A stretch of 25,726 bases of DNA from a virus, in the IMG/VR virus record IMGVR_UViG_3300030116_004137, positions 1 through 25,726 of that record; one strand, written 5' to 3'. The notes beneath the pieces are model-generated. The model saw nothing but the letters and a program-made list of their open reading frames with translations, did no database searches and was not told where the DNA came from. Shown one piece after another: positions 1-6,291 of the stretch (position 1 is the first letter of the stretch; every line of letters starts with the position of its first letter). The translations under genes and the position numbers were made by a program.

Positions 1-264
1 ACAGGAGATGCCGTCGACTTAATGGCGTATGTTTCTGGACGGGCGAGCTGGGAGTTGAACCTGTACGATGACATAGCGGATGCAATGAAAGAAGCAGCTG
101 TGCGAGAAGGCGTTAAAATTAGGTGGGGCGCGGCATGGCATATAGACGATTTTCGTGATTGGGACGGAACAGCAGAAGAAGCTATGAACGCTTATATAGA
201 CTTACGTCGTTCTCAAGGGCGTCGTCCATTTATAGACGGGCCACATTTTGAGCTTATGGATTAA
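1..264 (+). CDS. M15-family endolysin (L-alanyl-D-glutamate peptidase type), 3' end only
   Basis: The reading frame is open from base 1 (Thr-Gly-Asp-Ala-Val-Asp-Leu...), so this is the C-terminal 87 residues of a gene that starts left of the window; the ATG at 22 is probably internal. GDAVDL at the extreme left matches the GxAxD zinc-ligand block of M15/VanY-type peptidases, and GPHFEL near the end matches their second metal-binding histidine motif. The intervening Tyr-Asp-Asp-Ile-Ala-Asp-Ala-Met-Lys-Glu-Ala-Ala and RWGAAW segment is typical of phage endolysins in this family. The upstream SxH half of the zinc site is cut off. Such enzymes cleave peptidoglycan cross-bridges to lyse the host. 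Family assignment rests on motifs; the exact bond cleaved is inferred. Confidence 0.85.
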   Translation, partial: TGDAVDLMAYVSGRASWELNLYDDIADAMKEAAVREGVKIRWGAAWHIDDFRDWDGTAEEAMNAYIDLRRSQGRRPFIDGPHFELMD

Positions 265-275
265 AAGGAGGCATA

Positions 276-1901
276 GTGGCGGTTTTAAATTTAAAAAGTT
301 TTGGAGGAATAGCACCAATTGTTCCTCCTAGATATCTTGAAGAAACCCAAGCGCAAACAGCATTAAACTGTCCTGTATTTCAAGGTAGTATTCAATCTCT
401 TTCTGATCTTGGGAGTTCTGTTGCAACTCTTGATAAGTCCGGCACTATCCAAAGTATTTATAGATTCGGGCAAGATACATTATCTGATAGTCAACATTGG
501 TTTCATTGGACAACCGACGTCGATGTTGCGCGCAGCCAAATCGCAGGCGACACCTCTGAATGGACTTTTTTTACTGGTGACGGTATTCCTAAAGCTACAT
601 ATGCAGCTATTGGTACATCGGGCGGTACAATGCCAACAGTATCAAGACCGTTAGGATTACCTGCACCTACTACAGCTGTAACAGCTACAGCAAATTCATT
701 TTCAAACACTAACGAAACAAAAGAAACACGTGTTTATGCTATGACTTTTGTAAATAAAGAATCAGGGTTTGAGTTTGAATCTGCTCCTTCTCCTGCATCA
801 AACTCTGTTGACGTATTTACGGGTCAAACAGTTGAACTAACAAATTTTCCTGCTGTTCCCGGAGGTGATTACATTGTTAGTCACCGTCGTATCTATCGTG
901 CTGTAGCAGGAGTATTTTTGTTTGTAGCAGAAGTAACTGTTGCAACATCTTCTTTTACCGACAACGTTGCTGCAGATTCTCTTGGAGAAGAACTACCTTC
1001 ATTGTTTTACACACCACCTCCAGCTGGATTGAAGGGTCTTATAAATTTACCAAATGGAATATTAGCAGGGTTTAACGGAAGAGATGTTTTCTTTTCTGAT
1101 CCGTACAAACCTTATGCTTGGCCCGAAAGTTATATCCAGACTTTAGATTTTCCTGTTGTGGGGCTTGGGCGTATGGATACAACACTTGTTGTACTTACAA
1201 AAGGCACACCATATTTTATACAAGGGACGCATCCTAGTAATATGGCAGTAGTTAAATCTGATCTTGAGCAAGCCTGTGTGTCTAAAAGAAGTATTGTTAG
1301 TTTGATGGGAGGGGTTTTATATGCGGCTCCTGACGGGCTAATGTTTCTATCAGGTGGGGGATCAAGGATAGTTACTGAAAATTTATTTGATTTTTCTCAA
1401 TGGCAAACATTTTTTGCGCCAGCTTCAATTCATGCGTACCAGCAAGATAATCAATATATTGGTTTCTACAATAATGGATCTACTTCAGGAGGGTTTATTT
1501 TTGATGTAAGAAGTGGGCAATTCATACTACATGACATCTATGCTAATGCAGGATACCACGATCTTTTAGCAGACAAATTATACGTAGCTGTAGTTGACAG
1601 CGGAAATAAAATAAAAATTTTTGGAGATGGTAGTTCAAAAACATATACATGGAAGTCTAAGAAATTTACAATGCCGCAAATTATGGGGTTTTCATGCGCG
1701 CAGTTAGAAGCAGAAGCTTACCCAATGACGTTGAAAGTTTATGCAGATGGTGCGTTAGTTCATACGCAAACAGTCCAAAGCAGAGATCCATTTAGGCTTC
1801 CTTCTAAAGTAGGACGTGATTGGGAAATGCAGATAGAAGGTTCTAATGAAGTTTTTGCATTATCAGTTGCAAATTCAATGTCGGAGTTAGCAGGTGTCTA
1901 G
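276..1901 (+). CDS. Probable tail nozzle / tail tubular protein (T7 gp12-like)
   Basis: A 541-aa protein that starts at GTG 276 with a strong ribosome site (AAAAGGAGG, 263-271). Its N-terminus has the pattern GGIAP-x-x-PPRYL...Q...A.NC....GS...L, which resembles the start of podoviral nozzle proteins such as T7 gp12 (Gly-Gly-Ile-Ser-Gln-Gln-Pro then an Arg, a Gln and an Asn-containing block). The rest is beta-rich with repeated Gly-Gly and short hydrophobic strands, including FNGRDVFFSDPYKP and ALSVANSMSEL, consistent with a propeller-like virion protein. No signal peptide or membrane segment is seen. It is shorter than T7 gp12 (about 790 aa). It overlaps the next gene by 8 bases. That it is a virion structural protein is fairly secure; the nozzle role is inferred from the N-terminal pattern and gene order. 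Confidence 0.5.
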   Translation: MAVLNLKSFGGIAPIVPPRYLEETQAQTALNCPVFQGSIQSLSDLGSSVATLDKSGTIQSIYRFGQDTLSDSQHWFHWTTDVDVARSQIAGDTSEWTFFTGDGIPKATYAAIGTSGGTMPTVSRPLGLPAPTTAVTATANSFSNTNETKETRVYAMTFVNKESGFEFESAPSPASNSVDVFTGQTVELTNFPAVPGGDYIVSHRRIYRAVAGVFLFVAEVTVATSSFTDNVAADSLGEELPSLFYTPPPAGLKGLINLPNGILAGFNGRDVFFSDPYKPYAWPESYIQTLDFPVVGLGRMDTTLVVLTKGTPYFIQGTHPSNMAVVKSDLEQACVSKRSIVSLMGGVLYAAPDGLMFLSGGGSRIVTENLFDFSQWQTFFAPASIHAYQQDNQYIGFYNNGSTSGGFIFDVRSGQFILHDIYANAGYHDLLADKLYVAVVDSGNKIKIFGDGSSKTYTWKSKKFTMPQIMGFSCAQLEAEAYPMTLKVYADGALVHTQTVQSRDPFRLPSKVGRDWEMQIEGSNEVFALSVANSMSELAGV

Positions 1902-2955
1902 GGATCTTCCAGCAGTTACGTCTCCGCTACCTCGTGATCTTCAACAGTTTGTTCAACGGGTTAGAGAAGCTTTAGACTCTGGTGGAGATGATGCAGTTGT
2001 AACCGCACGACAACTGATTGTAGCAGGTTTAGCGTCTACTAACTCTGCAGGACATTTAACAACTGTCGTTGATAATACTATTCAAAATCCATCTGCACCT
2101 ACAAACTTGAGCGCATCAGGAGCAACTGCAAATATTATAGTAAGCTGGAATGCACCTACATATACGGGTCATGCCTATACTGAAATCTGGGCGCATACTG
2201 GGAATACTCTCGGTAACGCTGAACTTGTTGGTATGACAGCTGGTAATAGTTTTTCACATAACATTGGCGGTACAGCAACACGATACTATTGGGTACGAAA
2301 TATAAATCAAAATGGACTTGCTAGTGCGTACAATGCAGTCAGCGGAGTAGTTGGTTCTACATCTTCTAGTCCTAACTTTCTTATGGAGTTGCTTGTTGAA
2401 ACTTTCGGAACAAACTCTCAATCTCCTTTTTTTCAGATAGATACAACGACAACAATTAATGGAGTGCAGGTTCCCGCAGGAACTTATATGAAAAACGCGT
2501 TCATACATAATGCTTCGATTACAAATGCTATGGTGCAAGACGCAGCTATCGACAGCGCTAAAATAGCTGACGCAACGATTGTAAATGGTGATATTGCGAA
2601 CGCAACAATTCAAGGTGCAAAAATAGATAGCGCAACTATTGAAGGCGCAAACATTGCTAGCGGTACAATTACAAGTGCAAACATTCAAGACGCTACAATT
2701 CAAACAGCAGATATAGCTAATGGTGCAATTGAAAATGCTAAGATTGGCAATGTTATACAATCTTCAAATTATGCTTCTGGAACTGCAGGCTGGAAGATAG
2801 ATAAAACAGGGCAGATAGAAGCAAATGATGCTACGTTTCGTGGAACATTAGATGTAGCTAACGCATCATCAGGTAGCAGGTTGAAGATAACTTCTACAAA
2901 AATTGAAGTATTTGACGGGTCAACTCTTCGAGTAAAAATAGGAGATCTGTCGTAA
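1894..2955 (+). CDS. Tail tip / fibre protein with fibronectin III domain and pentapeptide-repeat stalk
   Basis: A 353-aa protein starting at GTG 1894, with a GGAG at 1883-1886 inside the preceding gene. In order it shows: a helical N-terminus with LQQFVQRVREALDS (16-30); one fibronectin type III domain (about 67-155; NPSAPTNLSASG...IIVSWNAP...RYYWVRNIN); a short region like the DUF1983/phage J C-terminal region (about 160-205, FQIDTTTTINGVQVPAGTY); a regular A-x-I-x-x repeat with Ile or Val every fifth residue from 209 to 284; and a C-terminal beta region (GWKIDKTGQIEANDATFRGTLDV) typical of phage host-specificity proteins. The likely role is a host-contact tail structure. The repeat should form a narrow right-handed beta-helix. 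Phage tail identity is secure; which part of the tail it forms is not. Confidence 0.75.
   Translation: MSRDLPAVTSPLPRDLQQFVQRVREALDSGGDDAVVTARQLIVAGLASTNSAGHLTTVVDNTIQNPSAPTNLSASGATANIIVSWNAPTYTGHAYTEIWAHTGNTLGNAELVGMTAGNSFSHNIGGTATRYYWVRNINQNGLASAYNAVSGVVGSTSSSPNFLMELLVETFGTNSQSPFFQIDTTTTINGVQVPAGTYMKNAFIHNASITNAMVQDAAIDSAKIADATIVNGDIANATIQGAKIDSATIEGANIASGTITSANIQDATIQTADIANGAIENAKIGNVIQSSNYASGTAGWKIDKTGQIEANDATFRGTLDVANASSGSRLKITSTKIEVFDGSTLRVKIGDLS
2512..2751 (+). repeat. 15-base-period coding repeat (pentapeptide A-x-I-x-x)
   Basis: In this stretch of the tail protein gene, Ile (once Val) recurs every five codons for 16 consecutive turns (residues 209-284), usually two residues after an Ala. 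Typical units read AKIAD, ATIVN, GDIAN, ATIQG, AKIDS, ATIEG, ANIAS. At DNA level this is a degenerate 15-base repeat. The related Ala-(Asp/Asn)-Leu-x-x pentapeptide repeats are known to fold as a square right-handed beta-helix. Confidence 0.85.
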
Positions 2956-3227
2956 TGGCGTATGGAATACAGGTTGATGGTTTAAATATTACTAATAGTG
3001 CTTTTAGTGTAATAACTAAAGGCGTTTTAACTTCCGCAACAACAGTAACACTAACCAAAAGTGATTACGCAAACGTAACAGAGTTCAAGGTAATTTTTAC
3101 GCCTACTGGAATAAGAGACACTTCTTTAGAAGAGCTTCGTCCTACTAGCTCTCAAACTTCTACAAATATAACTATAACTCAACCCTCTAACGGATCAAAC
3201 CATCAGTATTTGGTATTAGGTCGATGA
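2955..3227 (+). CDS. Small putative virion protein, unknown function (90 aa)
   Basis: The ATG overlaps the preceding stop by one base (TAATG) and has a good ribosome site (TAGGAGAT about 9 bases upstream). The product begins MAYGIQVDG and is rich in Thr, Ser and Val in an alternating pattern (VTLTKSDYANVTEFKVIFTP), suggesting a small beta-sandwich. No known domain is recognised. The next gene starts MSYGIVAYG, so the two may share a short N-terminal motif. Lying between tail genes and translationally coupled to both neighbours, it is most likely a tail accessory or fibre-associated protein. That role is inference from context only. Confidence 0.6.
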   Translation: MAYGIQVDGLNITNSAFSVITKGVLTSATTVTLTKSDYANVTEFKVIFTPTGIRDTSLEELRPTSSQTSTNITITQPSNGSNHQYLVLGR

Positions 3228-4318
3228 GTTACGGTATTGTTGCATATGGCACTGACAATAAGATAGCATTTCATAGTGACTATTCGTCCGTCGTTTATGC
3301 AGGCCAGATGTCAACGACGACAAGTGCGGTGCAACCAACTTATACAGGCGATCATCATGTCGCTATTAATGCAAGCACTCGATCAAGTAATTATGATATG
3401 GGGCATATTATACAATATGACATCACTTTAGATGTTGATTTTTTTATACCTTTTTACTGCCCAAACCACAACAACCAAGAAATTTGTATAATGGATGTTG
3501 TTAACGAAGGTTCAAAGTGGGTCGTTAACCTGTTATTCAGTGGCAACTCAAATCAAGCACCTGCTGTTTACGCTTTTGCGCCACTAACTGAATTGCCTAG
3601 TTCTGCTGTAACGTTAAGCGATAATGGCATAGCTGTATTTGATGGTAACTCAGATCTTGTGTTTACAGACAGTAAACGTCCTCTTCGTGTTGACGATGTT
3701 GTAACAATTACACACCCGTCTTCTATAAAAACAAACTCAAAAGGTTCAGTTTCACTAGGAGCAAACAGTTACACAACTACTCAACATGTAAATTTTACAG
3801 CTAATCAAGAAAGTTCATTTTCAGCTTCTGTTAATAATACATCAAACAAACTATATAGTATTGTGCCTTCTGCCTATGGAGGATTAGCGTATATAAACAA
3901 CGGATCAGGAACTATTGTCTGTGCTCAAATTTTTGGAATTGTTATATCTAGCAAGCAATATGCGTTTGAGTATAAATCTTGGGCGTCTTTTCGTGGAGTT
4001 TTACGACATCCACAAAATCAAGCTACTCAAATAGCTACTTGGAAAGCTGATTTTGGAGGAGCAGCCTATCAATATGTAGATACAAGTTGTGGTATTGGAG
4101 GGCTTCTTGGAGCAATATTAGGTATTATTGCAGTTGTTTTTACCGGAGGTGCTGCATTAGCTGTTATTGGTGGGGCTCTTGCAGGATTTGTTATTGGTGA
4201 GATGACTGTTGGTACTATGCCATCTATAAAAGCTTACGATCAAGATGAAATATTTGATCAAACCAGTAGACCTGTAAATCTTATGATAACGGATAAGTCT
4301 TACTATGGAATTACTTAG
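3224..4318 (+). CDS. Putative virion/tail-associated protein with C-terminal glycine-rich hydrophobic segment (364 aa)
   Basis: The start overlaps the preceding stop by four bases (ATGA). The N-terminus (MSYGIVAYGTDNKIAFHSDYSS) is like starts I recall from small structural proteins of marine phages, and it echoes the upstream gene. The first 280 residues are beta-rich with many Ser, Thr and Asn and no recognisable catalytic motif. Residues about 290-326 form a long Gly/Ala/Ile/Val run (GIGGLLGAILGIIAVVF followed by TGGAALAVIGGALAGFVIG). It has small residues spaced like glycine-zipper membrane helices. A hydrophilic tail of about 38 residues follows. The role is unknown; a tail or capsid component that contacts membrane is one possibility. 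An alternative is a fibre whose hydrophobic stretch packs in a trimer core. Confidence 0.55.
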   Translation: MSYGIVAYGTDNKIAFHSDYSSVVYAGQMSTTTSAVQPTYTGDHHVAINASTRSSNYDMGHIIQYDITLDVDFFIPFYCPNHNNQEICIMDVVNEGSKWVVNLLFSGNSNQAPAVYAFAPLTELPSSAVTLSDNGIAVFDGNSDLVFTDSKRPLRVDDVVTITHPSSIKTNSKGSVSLGANSYTTTQHVNFTANQESSFSASVNNTSNKLYSIVPSAYGGLAYINNGSGTIVCAQIFGIVISSKQYAFEYKSWASFRGVLRHPQNQATQIATWKADFGGAAYQYVDTSCGIGGLLGAILGIIAVVFTGGAALAVIGGALAGFVIGEMTVGTMPSIKAYDQDEIFDQTSRPVNLMITDKSYYGIT

Positions 4319-4326
4319 GAGAACAA

Positions 4327-4668
4327 ATGGCGTATAAAAGAGAATTTATTGTTACTAAAGTATATAAAGTAGAAGAATTTGCTAGGTTTCCAAATGTCAT
4401 TGTTCGTATAGAAGCTTATTGGAAAATTACAAATGATCAGCACCCAAAAGGTTTTAAAAATTACGATTTGAGCAAAGATATTAATTACGTTTGTAGCAAT
4501 GATACGTTTATAGATATTGATAAAGTAACAGATGCAGACCTTGAAAAGTGGTTGACTAAAGATATGACAACACAAGATATACTTGATATTGAAATAGATT
4601 CTCAACCAGAACTTATACGTACAGACATGATGGATAGTTGGATAGTACATTATGATAGAAATGCTTAA
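4327..4668 (+). CDS. Hypothetical protein (113 aa)
   Basis: ATG 4327 follows a clear ribosome site (TTAGGAGAACAA), and the gene sits 8 bases after the previous stop in the same direction. The protein is mixed alpha/beta and Lys/Asp-rich (MAYKREFIVTKVYKVEEFAR...), with no recognised domain. Its C-terminal half has an acidic helix (DADLEKWLTKDMTTQDILDIEID). A reading frame on the opposite strand covers almost the same bases; the + strand version is preferred because of its ribosome site and its place in the operon. Function unknown. Confidence 0.65.
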   Translation: MAYKREFIVTKVYKVEEFARFPNVIVRIEAYWKITNDQHPKGFKNYDLSKDINYVCSNDTFIDIDKVTDADLEKWLTKDMTTQDILDIEIDSQPELIRTDMMDSWIVHYDRNA

Positions 4669-4721
4669 ACTTTTTCTAGTTATTGAACTGTTAACGCGTT
4701 AGTATGTTGGAGATATTTTTG

Positions 4722-4886
4722 ATGACGCAACTTATGATTCAGGAAACACAACAAGAAGATGTGATGTATATGAATAAATTACCTCCCTATATGCCGCCTC
4801 CGCTTGATCGCCCTGACATGTGGAGCTGCACACGACGACCAACGCTTTGTTTGAAAGGAGAAGAGGATGGCTCGCAAGAGAGATAA
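4722..4886 (+). CDS. Candidate small proline-rich protein (54 aa)
   Basis: An in-frame ATG at 4704 exists, but ATG 4722 has the better ribosome site (TTGGAG, 4707-4712, nine bases upstream), so I start it there. The product has Met/Gln-rich first residues, a proline cluster (LPPYMPPPLDRPDMW) and two Cys in a basic C-terminal half. Its last 20 bases overlap the next gene, whose ribosome site (AAAGGAG) is inside it. No family is recognised. Support is only the ribosome site, the spacing and the filling of an otherwise empty 200-base gap, so it could be spurious. Confidence 0.4.
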   Translation: MTQLMIQETQQEDVMYMNKLPPYMPPPLDRPDMWSCTRRPTLCLKGEEDGSQER

Positions 4887-5151
4887 TATGCCAAAGCGCA
4901 ACAAAAAGAACTTCCGTCCTACTAAAGCAGGTGCGGGAATGACACGAGCGGGTGTTGCTGCATACAGGCGTAAAAATCCCGGCTCTAAACTCCAAACAGC
5001 AGTAACGGGTAAAGTAAAACCGGGAAGTAAAGCGGCTAAAAGGCGTAAATCATTTTGCGCAAGATCAGCAGGACAGATGAAAAAGTTTCCAAAAGCAGCA
5101 AAGAATCCTAATTCTCGTTTACGACAAGCAAGAAGAAGATGGAAGTGTTAA
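4867..5151 (+). CDS. Small basic conserved protein (94 aa), DUF6321-like
   Basis: Strong ribosome site (GAAAGGAG) before ATG 4867. The protein is extremely rich in Lys and Arg and carries the block KAGAGMTRAGVAAYRRKNPG, then SKLQTAVTGKVKPGSKAAKRRKSFCARSAGQM, ending RRRWKC. From memory this block recurs almost verbatim in proteins of marine phages and metagenomic contigs annotated as DUF6321. The function is unknown. High positive charge and co-location with three more basic small proteins suggest nucleic-acid binding, perhaps packaged with the genome or acting on host DNA. It is the first gene of a four-gene cassette. Confidence 0.8.
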   Translation: MARKRDNMPKRNKKNFRPTKAGAGMTRAGVAAYRRKNPGSKLQTAVTGKVKPGSKAAKRRKSFCARSAGQMKKFPKAAKNPNSRLRQARRRWKC

Positions 5152-5168
5152 CATAAGAAAGGGTTGTC

Positions 5169-5345
5169 ATGGCTACAAAGAAGAAAAAATCTACTAAGAA
5201 AAAATCAGGAGCAAGACCAACAAATCCTGCGTTATACGCAAGAGTAAAAGCTGAAGCTAAACGTAAGTTCAAGGTCTATCCATCAGCTTACGCAAACGGG
5301 TGGTTGGTTAGGACGTATAAGCAAAGAGGAGGAGGGTACGCATAA
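5169..5345 (+). CDS. Small basic protein (58 aa), conserved marine-phage type
   Basis: ATG 5169 follows GAAAGGG at a good distance, and the stop TAA overlaps the next start (TAATG at 5343-5347). The first 15 residues are nearly all Lys, Thr and Ser. The core reads RPTNPALYARVKAEAKRKF, then KVYPSAYANGWLVRTYKQRGGGY. This core resembles small proteins I recall from marine phages and large DNA viruses (variants of KFxVYPSAYANxWLVxxYKxRGG). No enzyme motif is present. A DNA- or RNA-binding role is plausible from charge alone. It is part of the cassette 4867-5775. Confidence 0.75.
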   Translation: MATKKKKSTKKKSGARPTNPALYARVKAEAKRKFKVYPSAYANGWLVRTYKQRGGGYA

Positions 5346-5632
5346 TGGCAAAGCCTTCTGGTGGATTAAAAGCTTGGTTTGGTAAAGGGCCCAAAGGTGA
5401 CTGGGTTGATATTGGTGCGCCCAAGAAAAACGGTAAGTACCAACCTTGCGGGCGTAAATCTGCTAAAAAGTCTAAGCGCGCTTACCCAAAGTGTGTCCCA
5501 AGAAGTAAAGCAGCTTCAATGACTAAAGCTCAAATCAAAAGCGCAGTATCAAGAAAACGATCAAAAGCTCAAGGAGTTGGAGGTAAACCAACAAATGTTA
5601 AAACTATTGTTAAAAGAAAGAGGAAGAAGTAA
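5345..5632 (+). CDS. Small basic protein with GLKAWF / DWVDI / PCGR / YPKCVP motifs (95 aa)
   Basis: Very strong ribosome site (GAGGAGGAGGG) and one-base overlaps with both neighbours. The motif order GGLKAWFGKG, KGDWVDIGAPKK, YQPCGRKSAKKSKRAYPKC and VPRSKAASMTKAQ matches a conserved small family known, as I recall, from marine phages, some bacteria and nucleocytoplasmic large DNA viruses; it may be the one called DUF5872, but I am not certain of the label. Two Cys (in PCGR and PKCVP) are conserved in that family. The C-terminus is a string of Lys and Arg. Function is unknown; nucleic-acid binding is inferred from charge. Confidence 0.8.
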   Translation: MAKPSGGLKAWFGKGPKGDWVDIGAPKKNGKYQPCGRKSAKKSKRAYPKCVPRSKAASMTKAQIKSAVSRKRSKAQGVGGKPTNVKTIVKRKRKK

Positions 5633-5775
5633 TGCCATATTCTAAGTATACTCCAAAACAAAAAAGACTTGCTGCAATGTACGGAAACAAAAAGAAAATA
5701 ACACGTGGTGATATAATTGCAGCAGCAAAAAAGAAGAAAACTGGCGGAAAAAGTGGAAAGACTAAGAAAACATAA
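5632..5775 (+). CDS. Very small basic protein (47 aa)
   Basis: The start overlaps the previous stop by one base (TAATG) and has an AGAGGAAG ribosome site inside the preceding gene. The product begins MPYSKYTPKQKRLAAMYGNK, then KITRGDIIAAAKKKK, and ends in Lys/Gly/Thr. I recall similar small proteins (MPYSxYSPKQKxLA...) beside the previous family in marine phages. Function unknown. It closes the four-gene basic cassette. Confidence 0.7.
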   Translation: MPYSKYTPKQKRLAAMYGNKKKITRGDIIAAAKKKKTGGKSGKTKKT

Positions 5776-5826
5776 AATGATTGTCAAATTACAGTCTAAT
5801 ATGATAACGTGTGATCAGGAGTAGTT

Positions 5827-6291
5827 ATGTCTACATCTCGATTAATATTTGATGATAAATATCGAGTTGGCGAATGGGTAGCCGAGCAGATGTCTGATGG
5901 CGCAAATTGGCATGATTACTACGCTATGGGCGCTGAAACTAAGGGCGATATAGTAAGTGGCATCGTATTTGAGAATATGAATGGTCATAATGCAAACGTC
6001 CACATTGCAGTCAGCAAACCCACCAAATTGTTTTTAGAGCTTTTAGATCACGCTTTTATTTACGCGTTTCAAGATTGTGGGCTTCAAAGACTTACAGGAT
6101 TGGTGGAAGTTGATAACACTAAAGCACTCCACCTAGACATACACATTGGGTTTCGTATTGAAGCTATAATGAAAAACGCCGGATCGTCCGGTCAAGATCT
6201 GTTAATACTCGTGCTTTGGCCCGAGAACTATATGAGAGGAAAGCGATTATGGGAAAAAATACCGTCCAAGCTCCCGACTACGCTCCACTAG
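5827..6291 (+). CDS. GNAT-fold protein in the T7 gp13 position (154 aa)
   Basis: Ribosome site CAGGAG six bases before ATG 5827. The C-terminal half carries GNAT-type signatures: a strand ending in a conserved aromatic/Leu block followed by FQDCGLQRLTGLVEVDNTKALHLDIHIGFRIEA, which matches the acetyltransferase motif A-B region (Arg-Leu-x-x-x-Val-x-x-x-Asn...GF). T7 gp13 and its counterparts in other podoviruses, 130-160 aa and encoded just before the internal core proteins, are also GNAT-related. That length and order match here. I infer a role in internal-core assembly or ejection rather than metabolism, but true acetyltransferase activity is not excluded. The last 43 bases overlap the next gene. 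Confidence 0.65.
   Translation: MSTSRLIFDDKYRVGEWVAEQMSDGANWHDYYAMGAETKGDIVSGIVFENMNGHNANVHIAVSKPTKLFLELLDHAFIYAFQDCGLQRLTGLVEVDNTKALHLDIHIGFRIEAIMKNAGSSGQDLLILVLWPENYMRGKRLWEKIPSKLPTTLH

Noticed and set aside
2254-2760. A 168-residue Cys/Ile-rich frame on the - strand
   Set aside because: It is the antisense of the 15-base pentapeptide repeat of the tail protein; its odd Cys richness follows from that periodicity. No ribosome site and wrong direction for the arm.
4315-4650. A 111-residue frame on the - strand covering the 113-aa gene
   Set aside because: The + strand frame has a clear ribosome site and operon spacing; the - strand product is low-complexity Phe/Ile/Tyr/Asn-rich, as expected from antisense of AT-rich coding sequence.
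5776-5826. A 15-codon frame (5777-5824) and a weak promoter-like TTGTCA...TAACGT before the GNAT-like gene
   Set aside because: The frame lacks a ribosome site, and the -10 match is poor; the good CAGGAG site belongs to the GNAT-like gene.
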